DNA from: Agreia sp. Leaf283
Lineage (GTDB): Bacteria; Actinomycetota; Actinomycetes; Actinomycetales; Microbacteriaceae
Length of the DNA: 64,000 nucleotides
Direction of reading: 5' to 3'
Assembly: GCF_001422485.1 (NCBI RefSeq)
Contig: NZ_LMNF01000001.1
Coordinates: 565,900-629,899, forward strand
Positions 8,701 to 17,383 of the stretch are shown one piece after another. The notes below the pieces were generated by a model. It was not told the origin of the DNA. It was given only the letters and a program-made list of their open reading frames with translations, and searched no databases. How positions within the stretch are numbered: the first letter of the stretch is position 1; every line of letters begins with the position of its first letter. A program made the translations under genes and the position numbers.

Positions 8701-9930
8701 CTAGATGCCCTCTCCCGGAACGATCGTCGAGTCGATGCTGCGGTTCAGCGCCTGCGCGTCGGCGTCGAGATCGCGCAGCTGCTGCTGCAGGTCTCCGAGC
8801 TGGGTGATCTTGCCGTTGATGGCCGTTCGTCGTGTCTCGAGGTCGGCGTCGCGAGCGATCAGCGCCGCCTTATCGGCGTCGAAACCCGCGGGGTCGTCCG
8901 AATACCCGTAGGCCTCGTTCTTGGCGATGAACGCGTCGATGTCGGTGTTGAGCTGCGTCTGGTCGGCGTTGAACGTGTTCGTGTCGGACTCGATCTCATC
9001 CGCGAGCGCGAGGATCTGGTTCGACAGGTCGGTGGTCTGCTGCTCGAGGTCGCTGAACACCTTCTCGTAGGCGGCGTGCAGGCCGACGACGATGCTGCGA
9101 TCGGTGAAGTACGTCTTGTAATACGTCTCGAGCTCCGGGTCGAGGTCGGTGAACTCGGTTCCGATGATCGAGTGCAGCTCGGTGAGGCGGGTTCCCGGCT
9201 GCGAGACCGCGTAGGCGTCCATGCGCGCCGCCAGCTCCGGATCGTCTCCGTGCGCGGTGTAGGCCTCTTCGAGCAGAACGCCGAGTCGCTCCTGAGACGC
9301 GGCGTCGAGCCTGTCGAACGCGGCGTGCAGCATCTCATGGGCTGCGGTGACCTCGCGCAGCCCGTCGAGGCGCTCCTCGGTCACGTCGTAGAGGTGGATC
9401 GTCTCGCCGGTGTAGCAGCCGAGCAGGAACTGCTCCGGCCTGATTCCGCACGCGGTGTTGAACTCGCTGGCCGTGTTCAGCTCGGGGTGGCTCGTGTAGA
9501 AGAGGAAGGTGCCGACCTCGTTCATGTCGGCGCGCTCCACAAGAGACTCGATGTTCTCGCTCGGGGTGAAGTCCGCGACCGACTGGCGATCGGCGATGAT
9601 CCGCGCGTTCGCGGCGTAGTAGACGCCGCCGGAGACGGGCAGCGCGATGGCCAGCAGCGCCGCGACGCCCACCATCAGGCCCTGCCACCAGGTCATTCCG
9701 CGCGTGCGCGCGGGCTTCGGCGATCCGGATGCGTACGGTTGCGGCGCCGGCGCCGGGAACTTCTGGGTCTGCTGCGGCGGATACGGCCGCTGCTGCGGAG
9801 GCTGCTGCGGGAACTGAGGCTGCTGCTGCGGCTGTGGAAACTGAGGCTGCTGCGGCGGCATCGGCGGAACCGGCGGTCGACCTTGTGCGCCGCCCTGCTC
9901 AGGGCCGGCGGGATACGGGGGCAGACTCAC
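8701..9930 (-). CDS. Single-pass membrane protein with Pro/Gln-rich N terminus and HExxH motif
   Basis: 409 residues, starting at a GTG preceded by GAGGAA. Residues 1-70 are very rich in Pro and Gln and should be cytoplasmic. One membrane segment follows near 78-108 (WWQGLMVGVAALLAIALPVSGG...). The exterior part contains VTAAHEMLHAAFDRLD around residue 200, in which HEMLH fits the zinc-protease HExxH signature, then an acidic, helical region with coiled-coil character and several DxD-type stretches to the C terminus. I do not recognise a named family. An extracytoplasmic zinc metalloprotease-like role is an inference from one motif. A third zinc ligand was not identified with certainty. It stands alone, divergent from the molybdopterin oxidoreductase. 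Confidence 0.75.
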   Translation of the reverse strand: MSLPPYPAGPEQGGAQGRPPVPPMPPQQPQFPQPQQQPQFPQQPPQQRPYPPQQTQKFPAPAPQPYASGSPKPARTRGMTWWQGLMVGVAALLAIALPVSGGVYYAANARIIADRQSVADFTPSENIESLVERADMNEVGTFLFYTSHPELNTASEFNTACGIRPEQFLLGCYTGETIHLYDVTEERLDGLREVTAAHEMLHAAFDRLDAASQERLGVLLEEAYTAHGDDPELAARMDAYAVSQPGTRLTELHSIIGTEFTDLDPELETYYKTYFTDRSIVVGLHAAYEKVFSDLEQQTTDLSNQILALADEIESDTNTFNADQTQLNTDIDAFIAKNEAYGYSDDPAGFDADKAALIARDADLETRRTAINGKITQLGDLQQQLRDLDADAQALNRSIDSTIVPGEGI

Positions 9931-10029
9931 AAAGATTCCTCACACTCGTCGCAACCCCTCCACGATAGCGGGCCTCTGATTTTGCGAGAATGAAGCCCAT
10001 CGTCGACGACGCCAGGAAGGGCGCTGCTC

Positions 10030-10623
10030 ATGGGTGTGTTCTCTCCGGGATTCCTCGGTCGCAGACGCGAGCGCGACCCTCGTCTGCCGCCCGGCCAGCA
10101 CGCGGTCACCAACTTCCCCGTGCTGTCGGCCGGGCCCATTCCGAACGTGCGCCTCGATCGGTGGACGTTCGGAATCACCAACGAGCGCAACCAGACCACG
10201 GGCTACACCTGGGAGCAGTTCCAGAAGCTTCCGACGGAGGATGTCACCGTCGACCTGCACTGCGTGACCCGATGGTCGCAGTTCGACATGCCCTGGCGCG
10301 GAGTCTCGCTCGATCTGCTGCTCGAAGGGGTCGAGACGACCGCCTCGTTCGCGGTGGCCCGAAGCTACGGCGGCTACACGACGAACATCCCCCTCGACGA
10401 ACTGCGCGGCGGCAAGGCCTGGATCGCGACGCGCTACGACGGCAAGCCGTTGAGCGACAGCCACGGCGGCCCGGCCCGGCTGCTCGTTCCCCACCTCTAT
10501 CTCTGGAAGAGCGCCAAGTGGATCAACCGCATCACCCTCCACGCGCACGACCAGCCGGGATTCTGGGAGACCAACGGCTACAACAACCACGGCGACCCCT
10601 GGCGCGAGGAGCGCTACTGGTGA
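10030..10623 (+). CDS. Molybdopterin-dependent oxidoreductase (sulfite oxidase-like)
   Basis: 197 residues, equal to a single oxidoreductase molybdopterin-binding domain without the heme or dimerisation domains of sulfite oxidase. The segment VDLHCVTRWSQFDMPWRGVSL carries the conserved Cys78 that ligates molybdenum, and the later GGPARLLVPHLYLWKSAKWI and GFWETNGYNNHGDPWREERYW match small YuiH-like proteins. No Tat or Sec signal is evident, so it should be cytoplasmic. An AGGAAGG sequence precedes the ATG. The substrate is unknown. Confidence 0.85.
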   Translation: MGVFSPGFLGRRRERDPRLPPGQHAVTNFPVLSAGPIPNVRLDRWTFGITNERNQTTGYTWEQFQKLPTEDVTVDLHCVTRWSQFDMPWRGVSLDLLLEGVETTASFAVARSYGGYTTNIPLDELRGGKAWIATRYDGKPLSDSHGGPARLLVPHLYLWKSAKWINRITLHAHDQPGFWETNGYNNHGDPWREERYW

Positions 10624-10687
10624 CCGGTCAGCGTCGTGCGCGCAGACCCGAATAGACTCGGGTGATCACCGCAAGACGAGGAGCACG

Positions 10688-11305
10688 ATGAGCGCACGCT
10701 GGACACGCGTCGCTCGCGGCAGCCTCGCCGCCGCCTTCTCCACCTTCGTCGCGGCGTTCTCGCACGCCGTCTCCGGAGGATCGGCGCCCGGCATCGCAGC
10801 GCTCTCGCTCGCGGTCGCGTTCTCGACCCTGGTGTGCGTGGCCCTCGCCGGTCGCGGCCTGTCGTACTGGCGCATCGGCGCTTCGGTTGCCGCGAGCCAG
10901 GTCTTCTTCCACACTCTGTTCAGCCTCATCGTGGAGCCCGCCCCCACCTCGCCGGCGGCCCCGGCGACGGCCCACGCCGGCCACGACATGGCCGCCATGT
11001 TCCTGCCCACGGGCGCCGCGGCATCCGGCGGCGCAGCGATCACCGTCGACGTCGCCATGGTGACCGGCCACGTGCTCGCGGCCGTCGCGACGTTCGCCGC
11101 GATCGTGTGGGGCGAGCGGGCCGTTCGAGGCCTGTTGGCCGCCGCGCTCGTGCGCGCGACCCGCCTCGCCGCACTGCTTCTCCCCGCCCCGGTCTTCGCT
11201 CCGCGGTCCGTGCGACTCGGCCGCGTGGCTCGCATCGACGCCCCTGCCGCGCTCGAGGTGCTGCGCGCATCCGTCTGGCATCGCGGCCCACCGCTCGCCG
11301 CCTGA
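10688..11305 (+). CDS. Multi-pass membrane protein of a copper-handling cluster
   Basis: 205 residues with about four hydrophobic helices (near 10-28, 37-55, 62-82 and 118-140) and a loop HAGHDMAAMF rich in His and Met that could bind metal. I do not recognise a named family. Such proteins are often found just upstream of YcnI and CopC genes, as here, which suggests a role in copper acquisition or tolerance. A GAGGAG sequence precedes the ATG. The downstream YcnI gene starts about 125 bases later. Confidence 0.7.
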   Translation: MSARWTRVARGSLAAAFSTFVAAFSHAVSGGSAPGIAALSLAVAFSTLVCVALAGRGLSYWRIGASVAASQVFFHTLFSLIVEPAPTSPAAPATAHAGHDMAAMFLPTGAAASGGAAITVDVAMVTGHVLAAVATFAAIVWGERAVRGLLAAALVRATRLAALLLPAPVFAPRSVRLGRVARIDAPAALEVLRASVWHRGPPLAA

Positions 11306-11431
11306 CCCTCACCCCACGCATCCGGCCGGCACTCGCCCGCGCGCCGGAATTCTTTCGCGCACCCTGCGCATCCACTCGCCGGAGCACGCGCGCGCTCGAC
11401 GCGCCCCTCCGCACACTTTCAAGGACCCATC

Positions 11432-12178
11432 ATGAAGAAATCCACCCCTCTCGCCCTCGCCTCGACCGGACTCGGAATCGGCGTGCTGCTCGCCGTCGCC
11501 GTTCCCCTCTCCGCCAGCGCCCACGTGAGTGTGACGCCCGCCGCGACCGCGGCCGGCTCGTACACGGTGCTCACGTTCGCCGTTCCCCATGGATGCGACG
11601 GGTCTGCCACCACGACGATCGCTATCGACATTCCCGATGAGATCGCCTCGGTCACGCCGACGGTCAACCCGAACTGGGATGTCTCGAAGGTCATGACGCC
11701 GCTGGCCACGCCCTCGACGAGCGCTCACGGCGAGGCGGCGACCGAGCGCGTCGGCCAGGTCGTCTACACCGCGAAGACCCCGCTGGCCGACGGCTACCGC
11801 GACACGTTCGCGCTCTCGCTGCAGCTGCCGGCGGACGCGGCCGGCACGACCCTCGACTTCCCCGTGCTGCAGACGTGCGAGACGGGCTCGACGAACTGGA
11901 ACGAGGTTCCGGCCGACGGAGCCGACGAGGACTCGGTCGAGCACCCGGCGCCCGCGATCACCGTCACGGAGGCCGTCGCCACGGAGGCGGACGGCGACCC
12001 GGTGAGCGCCGCCGACACGGCGTCATCGGATGCGTCGGGCTCGGTGGCCGACGCCGGCTCCGGCTCCGGCTCCGGTGACGACGTGCTCGCCCGCGTGCTC
12101 GGCATCGGCGGACTCGTCGTGGGCGCGGTCGGCGTCGTCATCGCTGTCGTCGCGACCCGACGCGCTCGAACGGCGTAG
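11432..12178 (+). CDS. ycnI: YcnI family (DUF1775) copper-binding protein
   Basis: 248 residues. A Sec signal peptide ends at ...PLSASA|HVSVTP, so the mature protein would start with His. In YcnI proteins this N-terminal His, with a nearby Trp, forms the copper site. The DUF1775 domain fills residues about 30-165 (CDGSATTTIAIDIPDEI..., NWDVSKV, DGYRDTFALSLQLP). A Ser/Ala/Asp-rich linker and a C-terminal membrane helix (VLGIGGLVVGAVGVVIAVVA) plus Arg-rich tail anchor it outside the membrane. It lies 4 bases upstream of the copC start, so the two are co-translated. The role is extracellular copper binding or delivery; details are inferred from family knowledge. Confidence 0.9.
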   Translation: MKKSTPLALASTGLGIGVLLAVAVPLSASAHVSVTPAATAAGSYTVLTFAVPHGCDGSATTTIAIDIPDEIASVTPTVNPNWDVSKVMTPLATPSTSAHGEAATERVGQVVYTAKTPLADGYRDTFALSLQLPADAAGTTLDFPVLQTCETGSTNWNEVPADGADEDSVEHPAPAITVTEAVATEADGDPVSAADTASSDASGSVADAGSGSGSGDDVLARVLGIGGLVVGAVGVVIAVVATRRARTA

Positions 12179-12182
12179 TCGC

Positions 12183-12890
12183 ATGCGCATCGCTCCACCG
12201 AAGCAGACGGCTCGCCGCACGGCGGTCGTCGGCGCGCTGACGCTGCTCGCAGCGGTGACGGTCGGGGCGGTCGGCCAGGTGCCGACCGCCTCGGCGCACA
12301 ACTACCTGGTGTCGTCGACTCCGGAGGCGGGCTCCGTGCTCACTTCGTTGCCGCCCGAGTTCGTGATCACGACCAACGACGTGCTGCTCGACTTCGGCGG
12401 CGAGAACACCGGATCGGCCGGCGCGCTCGAGGTGCAGGGCCCCGACGGCCTGTTCTACGGCGACGGATGCGTGACGGTATCAGGGCCGTCGATCTCGACG
12501 GCGGCTGCGCTCGGACCGGCCGGCGACTACACCGTGATCTGGCGGGTCGTGTCGACCGACGGGCATCCGGTGTCGAACCAGTTCGCGTTCACCTGGCAGC
12601 CGGATGCCGCGCAGGTCGCGTCGACCGGATCGGCCGCGGCCCCCGTGTGCCCGACCGCGAGCGACGCGGCGGGTGCCGCGGGTGGCGACGATTCGACAGG
12701 CGCGACGTCGGGCGACTCGAACGCGGCTTCGGCTGCCTCGTCCGACGACGAGTTCTTCTCGGTGCTGGCGTGGGGCGGCGGCGCACTGGCCGCCGTCGCC
12801 GTCGCGGTCGCAGTGACCCTGCTCGTGCTGCGCCGCCCCAAGCTGGGAGCCGGCCCGGGAAGTGATTCACGACCACCCGGGGATATCTAG
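12183..12890 (+). CDS. copC: CopC domain copper-resistance protein
   Basis: 235 residues starting at ATG 12183. The signal peptide ends ...TASA|HNYLVSSTPEAGS, giving a mature N-terminal His, the start of the CopC copper site. The beta-sandwich carries GDYTVIWRVVSTDGHPVSNQFAFTW, the conserved DxH copper-binding strand. A low-complexity linker, a C-terminal transmembrane helix (LAWGGGALAAVAVAVAVTLLVL) and basic tail make it membrane-anchored and outward-facing. It follows ycnI by 4 bases and is closed by a strong hairpin at 12899-12942. CopC proteins bind copper outside the membrane, usually with a CopD permease. No copD is visible here. Confidence 0.9.
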   Translation: MRIAPPKQTARRTAVVGALTLLAAVTVGAVGQVPTASAHNYLVSSTPEAGSVLTSLPPEFVITTNDVLLDFGGENTGSAGALEVQGPDGLFYGDGCVTVSGPSISTAAALGPAGDYTVIWRVVSTDGHPVSNQFAFTWQPDAAQVASTGSAAAPVCPTASDAAGAAGGDDSTGATSGDSNAASAASSDDEFFSVLAWGGGALAAVAVAVAVTLLVLRRPKLGAGPGSDSRPPGDI

Positions 12891-12898
12891 CCCTGCTG

Positions 12899-12942
12899 GC
12901 GAATCGAAGCTCTGACGCAGACTGGTCAGAGCTTCGATTCGC
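12899..12942 (+). terminator. Strong hairpin terminator after copC
   Basis: Perfect 18-bp inverted repeat (12899-12916 with 12925-12942) with an 8-base loop. It starts 8 bases after the copC stop and ends before the next GTG start at 12979. Confidence 0.85.
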
Positions 12943-12978
12943 AGTGTCGCGAGAGGGGCGACCAATGACAGGAACAGC

Positions 12979-13281
12979 GTGATCGCACACAGCACCGCCC
13001 AGACGGCCCCCGATTCAGTAGCAGATTCAGTAACACTCGTGAAGTTGTCCCCGACGGAGTGGAGAGTCTCCGATCCTCGTGCGTCGGCGCACGACGCCGC
13101 ATCGCTTCTCGGGTTCATCGAAGCCCGCGGAAGTTCGTTCGAAGTGACGGTTTTGAATCAGGGCGTCGCATCGTACACTGCGACGAGCCTAGATGGCGCA
13201 CTGGCACTCTTCGCGTCGAAGCGAGATTCCCCTCGACTCTCACCTAATGTGGGAGGAACATCGCGCTCCGCGATGCGGTAA
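12979..13281 (+). CDS. Small hypothetical protein
   Basis: About 100 residues from a GTG at 12979. A GTG at 13039, before KLSPTEWRV, is an alternative start. The core VTLVKLSPTEWRVSDPRASAHDAASLLGFIEA, then FEVTVLNQG, looks like a compact alpha/beta domain, as in short conserved actinobacterial proteins. The last 20 residues are low in order. It precedes the DUF7882 gene by 16 bases on the same strand. No function can be assigned. Confidence 0.6.
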   Translation: MIAHSTAQTAPDSVADSVTLVKLSPTEWRVSDPRASAHDAASLLGFIEARGSSFEVTVLNQGVASYTATSLDGALALFASKRDSPRLSPNVGGTSRSAMR

Positions 13282-13297
13282 GACACAAGGGGACAGC

Positions 13298-13627
13298 ATG
13301 GGAAAGTTGCTTTACGGTGACTCCGATATCGAGATCGAGTTCGACGACAGGGCTCTGACGCACCTGCAGATCGTGATCGGCTCCAAGCTGCGCCGAGGTG
13401 AGAGCTTCTTCTTCTCGTGGAAAGACGACCCGGCCATCGGCGACGGCCGCTCGAGCATCTGGCTCGACAAGTCCATTCCGCTCTACTTCAAGTTCTTCGG
13501 CGGCAAGATGCCCACCCTGAATCGCGAGTGGCTCGAGATCCTCACCTCTTCGGCGAACAGCGGCCAGGGTCTCATCTTCTCAGAGGAGCCGAACGGTGCG
13601 ACGAACCCGCCTCGAGGCCACGTCTAG
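13298..13627 (+). CDS. DUF7882 family small protein
   Basis: 109 residues, preceded by AAGGGGA. The sequence MGKLLYGDSDIEIEFDDRAL, then THLQIVIGSKLRRGESFFFSW, SIWLDKSIPLYFKFFGGKMPTLNREWLEIL and SSANSGQGLIFSEEP is the pattern of a family common in Microbacteriaceae. Members are often mislabelled as ATP-dependent DNA ligase because they sit at the N terminus of some entries. No catalytic motif is visible and the role is unknown. Confidence 0.85.
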   Translation: MGKLLYGDSDIEIEFDDRALTHLQIVIGSKLRRGESFFFSWKDDPAIGDGRSSIWLDKSIPLYFKFFGGKMPTLNREWLEILTSSANSGQGLIFSEEPNGATNPPRGHV

Positions 13628-13785
13628 AGCTGTCGGCACGGCAGTATCACAGCACCGGCGGACACGCCCAACACCCCCTTAACAGGGGTAACTTAAACCT
13701 GCTGTTTACACGGGCGACTCCGTTTCGTCGCGCGGTCTGACTTTGATTGAGAGATATCCACCCGTATCTCGATCAAGGGAAATCC

Positions 13786-16476
13786 ATGCCCCGCACCCAC
13801 CCCCGGCGCTTCAGACTCGGCATCGCTGCCCTGGCTGGCGCCGCCCTGGCGGCAAGCCCGCTACTCGCCGTACCCGCGTTCGCCGCGAGCACCGGCGTCG
13901 TCATCAACGAGGCCTATGTGAACGGCGGATCCGCCGGCGCCACGTACCTCAACAAGTTCGTCGAGCTCTACAACCCGACGACCGCCCCGATCGACCTCAG
14001 CTCCATGTCGCTGCAGTACCGCTCTGCGGGCGGAACGGTCGCGCCGACTGGAGTTCTAGCCCTCTCGGGCAGCATCGCACCCGGCGGCTACTACCTGATC
14101 CAGGGAAACAGCAATGCCGCCAATGGCGCCGCCTTGCCCACGCCTGACGCCTCGTTGGCCTTCGCGTTCGCCGGAGGCGGAGGCACGCTGTTCCTCGCCA
14201 ACCAGACGACGCCGCTCACCATGCCGGCCACGGGGTCGCTCGTGAACAACCCAGCCGTTATCGACCTGCTCGGCTATGGAACATCGAACACCTTCGAGAC
14301 GTCTGTGGCCGCGGCCCCGTCGGTGACGACCTCGATGAACCGCAGCGCCGGCCTCGACACCGATGTGAACTCGGCCGACTTCGGCCTCGCGGCGCCGACA
14401 CCGCAGAACAGCGGCGGTGAGGCTCCGCCCGAAGAGCCGGAAGAGCCGGAGGAGCCGAGCGGTCCCGCGGTTCCCGCGACGATCGCCGAGATCCAGGGAA
14501 CGACCGACACGAGTCCGCTGGCCGGCCAGACTGTGGTCACCCGCGGAGTCGTCACCGCGAGCTACCCGACCGGCGGGTTCAACGGCTACGTGATCCAGAC
14601 GCCCGGCACCGGAGGAAGCCTCGATCTGGCGACGCACACGGCATCCGATGGCCTTTTCGTCTTCTCATCGGCAACCGTGCCGCAGGCGACGATCGGCGCG
14701 TACGTCGAGGTCACCGGCGTCGTATCGGAGTACCAGGGCCTGACCGAGCTGACCGTCGCATCCGACGGCCTCGCCGTGCTCACCGAGGCGGTCGCCCCGC
14801 CTGCGCCCGCAGCCGTCGCCCTGCCGAGCGTCCCCGCCCAGCGGGAGTCGCTGGAGAGCATGCTGCTCGCGCCCGCCGGCGACTACACGGTGACCGACAA
14901 CTACGACACGAATTACTACGGTTCGGTCGTGCTCACCGCCGGCACCGACCCCCTCGTGACACCCACCTCGATCACCGAGCCGGGCAGCGCGGAGTACACG
15001 GCACTCGTCGCGGCCAATGCCGCCGCGGCGGTGACCCTCGACGACGGAGCGAGCACCAACTTCAACAGCGCCGCGAACAAGTCGAAGCCCCTGCCGTACC
15101 TGACCGTCGAGAACCCGGTTCGGATCGGCGCGGCCGTGACCTTCACCGGGCCGGTCGTCGTCGACTACCGCTTCGGCGCCTGGAGCCTGCAGCCCACGCA
15201 GGAGCTCACCCCCGCCAACGCCGCGACCGTTCAGCCCGCGACCTTCGAGAACACCCGCACGCCGGAGCCTCTCGACGTGGGTGGCGACGCGACGGTGGCC
15301 TCGTTCAACGTGCTCAACTACTTCTCGACCACGGGCGACGAGCTCACGGGATGCAGCTACTACACCGACCGTGACGGCGACCCCGTGACCGTGAACTCCG
15401 GCTGCGATGCGCGCGGGGCCGCCGAGCAGGAGGACCTCGACCGGCAGCAGGCCAAGATCGTCTCGGCAATCAACGCGCTCGACGCCGACGTCGTCTCGCT
15501 CGAGGAGATCGAGAACTCGAGCCGCTTCGGCCTCGACCGCGACGCATCCCTCGCCGAGCTGACCGACGCGCTCAACGCGGCGGCCGGCGCAGGCACCTGG
15601 GCGTTCGTGCCCTCTCCCGAGGCGGTTCCGGCGGGCGAGGATGTCATTCGCACGGCATTCATCTATCGCGCGGCGGTCGTGGAGACAGTCGGCGACTCGG
15701 TGATCGACGACGACACGGCGTTCTCGAACGCGCGCTACCCGCTCGCCCAGGCGTTCCAGCTGGTCGATGGAGGAGAGTCCACGCGGTTCCTCACCATCGT
15801 GAACCACTTCAAGTCGAAGGGGTCGGGCACCGGCGAGGATGCGGACCAGAACGACGGGCAGGGCGCGTCCAACGCCTCCCGCGTTCGCCAGGCGACGGCC
15901 CTCGTGGAGTTCGCCGACGGTCTCGTGACGGACACCGGCATCGACCGCGTGCTCCTGAGCGGCGACTTCAACTCGTATGAGAAGGAGGACCCGATCGACG
16001 TCATTCTCGCGGCCGGGTACACCGACCTCGGCGAGGCCACCGGCAAGAAGAGCTACGCCTTCGACGGCGCGGTCGGCTCGCTCGACCACGTCTTCGCCTC
16101 GCAGGCTGCGGCGGCGGATGTGACGGGTACAGACATCTGGAACATCAACTCGGTCGAGTCGATCGCCCTGGAGTACAGCCGGTACAACTACAACGCGGTC
16201 AACCTCTACAGCGCCGACCCCTACCGCTCGAGCGACCACGATCCCGTGGTCGTCGGACTGGCGCTGCGTGAGGACGCACCCGTCGATCCGGGCACCGGGC
16301 TTCCGGGCACCGGTGCTCCCGGAGCCGGCGTGCCGGCGCCCGGAGCGGCAGCCAGCAGCGCGGGATCGGGACGCCTCGCAGCGACGGGTACCGACGCGGC
16401 ACCCGTGCTGTTCGGAGCCCTCGCCCTGCTCGTTCTCGGAGCAGGAATGGCGCTGCGCCGCCGCCGCTCGGCTTAG
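13786..16476 (+). CDS. Secreted nuclease: lamin-tail plus endonuclease/exonuclease/phosphatase, wall-anchored
   Basis: 896 residues from the ATG behind CAAGGGAAATCC. A Sec signal ends near AFAAS at residue 36. Residues about 36-190 form a lamin-tail domain (GVVINEAYVNGG..., NKFVELYNPT). A Pro/Glu linker and an OB-like region (VTRGVVTAS, YVEVTGVVSEYQGLTEL) follow. From about 510 to 850 lies an EEP hydrolase: VASFNVLNYFST, DADVVSLEEIEN, TIVNHFKSKGSG, LLSGDFNSYEKEDP and SSDHDPVVV cover the metal and catalytic residues. The C terminus has LAATG, a membrane helix and RRRRSA, a LAxTG-type sortase signal as used by class E sortases. This is an ExeM/NucH-like extracellular DNase probably linked to the wall. 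It may supply phosphate or nucleosides. Confidence 0.9.
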   Translation: MPRTHPRRFRLGIAALAGAALAASPLLAVPAFAASTGVVINEAYVNGGSAGATYLNKFVELYNPTTAPIDLSSMSLQYRSAGGTVAPTGVLALSGSIAPGGYYLIQGNSNAANGAALPTPDASLAFAFAGGGGTLFLANQTTPLTMPATGSLVNNPAVIDLLGYGTSNTFETSVAAAPSVTTSMNRSAGLDTDVNSADFGLAAPTPQNSGGEAPPEEPEEPEEPSGPAVPATIAEIQGTTDTSPLAGQTVVTRGVVTASYPTGGFNGYVIQTPGTGGSLDLATHTASDGLFVFSSATVPQATIGAYVEVTGVVSEYQGLTELTVASDGLAVLTEAVAPPAPAAVALPSVPAQRESLESMLLAPAGDYTVTDNYDTNYYGSVVLTAGTDPLVTPTSITEPGSAEYTALVAANAAAAVTLDDGASTNFNSAANKSKPLPYLTVENPVRIGAAVTFTGPVVVDYRFGAWSLQPTQELTPANAATVQPATFENTRTPEPLDVGGDATVASFNVLNYFSTTGDELTGCSYYTDRDGDPVTVNSGCDARGAAEQEDLDRQQAKIVSAINALDADVVSLEEIENSSRFGLDRDASLAELTDALNAAAGAGTWAFVPSPEAVPAGEDVIRTAFIYRAAVVETVGDSVIDDDTAFSNARYPLAQAFQLVDGGESTRFLTIVNHFKSKGSGTGEDADQNDGQGASNASRVRQATALVEFADGLVTDTGIDRVLLSGDFNSYEKEDPIDVILAAGYTDLGEATGKKSYAFDGAVGSLDHVFASQAAAADVTGTDIWNINSVESIALEYSRYNYNAVNLYSADPYRSSDHDPVVVGLALREDAPVDPGTGLPGTGAPGAGVPAPGAAASSAGSGRLAATGTDAAPVLFGALALLVLGAGMALRRRRSA

Positions 16477-16483
16477 GCGCGAT

Positions 16484-16546
16484 CAATTCAGGAGGAGCGC
16501 GTCGCCGTAGCCACAGTGGCTTCGGTGACGCGCTCCTCCTGAATTG
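16484..16546. terminator. Large palindrome, bidirectional terminator
   Basis: A 63-base near-perfect palindrome between two convergent genes. The outer 20 bases on each side pair exactly. It should end both the nuclease (+) and the histone-like gene (-). Its core (16487-16543) resembles 62723-62779, so it belongs to a repeat family. Confidence 0.8.
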
Positions 16547-16556
16547 CGTACGGGCG

Positions 16557-17168
16557 CTAGTCCTTCAGGCGCTCCACGAGAATCGCGCGGCTCATGCGCG
16601 AGTACCCCACGACGCCCTTGGCCTTCGCCTGGGCGCGAAGCTCGACCAGCGTCGGCGGCTTCGCAGGCGCCGCGGCCTTCGCGGCAACCTTCGGTGCGGC
16701 CTTCGGTGCGGCCTTCGGTGCCGCCTTCGGCGCAGTGGTTGCCTTTGGCAGGTCGAGCCCGCGCTTGGTCGCCGGGGGTGCGGATGCGATGGGCGGCTCG
16801 GCCGCGACCGGCACCGATGCGACGGTCGCCTTCGTGGCCGGCGCAGGTGTCTTCGCTGGCGCCTGCTTCTTCGCGTCAGGCTTCGCGGTGTCGGGCTTCT
16901 TCGCCTCGGCCTTCGCGTCGTTCACCACGGTCTCGAGCTCGCGGGCGACCTTCTTCGCCTGCTTGCGCAGCTCCTTCGAGCGCTCGCTCGCGGCCTTGCG
17001 CGCCTTCTTGACGGCGGTCTCCGCCGCGGCGATCGCCTCGCGCGCGGCCTTCTCGAGCTTCTGCTCGATGGACTTCGCCGTCTTCGACGCGGTCTTCTCG
17101 TTCGACTTCTTCGTCGCCGACTTCTTCGTCGCCTTCGACGCGGGTTTCTTCGTCTTCTTCTCAGCCAT
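16557..17168 (-). CDS. Histone H1-like Lys/Ala-rich protein with C-terminal SAP/Rho-N-like motif
   Basis: 203 residues behind GAGGGAGC. The N-terminal half is rich in Lys and Ala with a predicted long helix (SIEQKLEKAAREAIAAAET...), followed by Pro/Ala/Lys repeats including several KAAP units. The C-terminal 35 residues, PTLVELRAQAKAKGVVGYS then MSRAILVERLKD, look like a SAP or Rho-N-type helix-extended loop-helix nucleic-acid-binding motif. This layout suggests a nucleoid or nucleic-acid-binding protein. Name and partners cannot be fixed. The KAAP repeats cause local codon repetition. Confidence 0.75.
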   Translation of the reverse strand: MAEKKTKKPASKATKKSATKKSNEKTASKTAKSIEQKLEKAAREAIAAAETAVKKARKAASERSKELRKQAKKVARELETVVNDAKAEAKKPDTAKPDAKKQAPAKTPAPATKATVASVPVAAEPPIASAPPATKRGLDLPKATTAPKAAPKAAPKAAPKVAAKAAAPAKPPTLVELRAQAKAKGVVGYSRMSRAILVERLKD

Positions 17169-17383
17169 TGCAGCTCCCTCTGGTTGATACAACTCGCTCG
17201 ACGCTGTCGCGCCGGGGTTCCAGAGTGGCACTACTCAGTGAGAAAGCACCGAACCGTGCATTCGACACACGTCCACGCCCGTTGCGGATGTGCAAAAAGC
17301 GTCGGTCCTCGTCGCCGACACGAGCAGAAATTGCACAGTCGAGAGACGGCGCTCGTCAGACGGCGCCCGTCAGCGGGCGGTCG

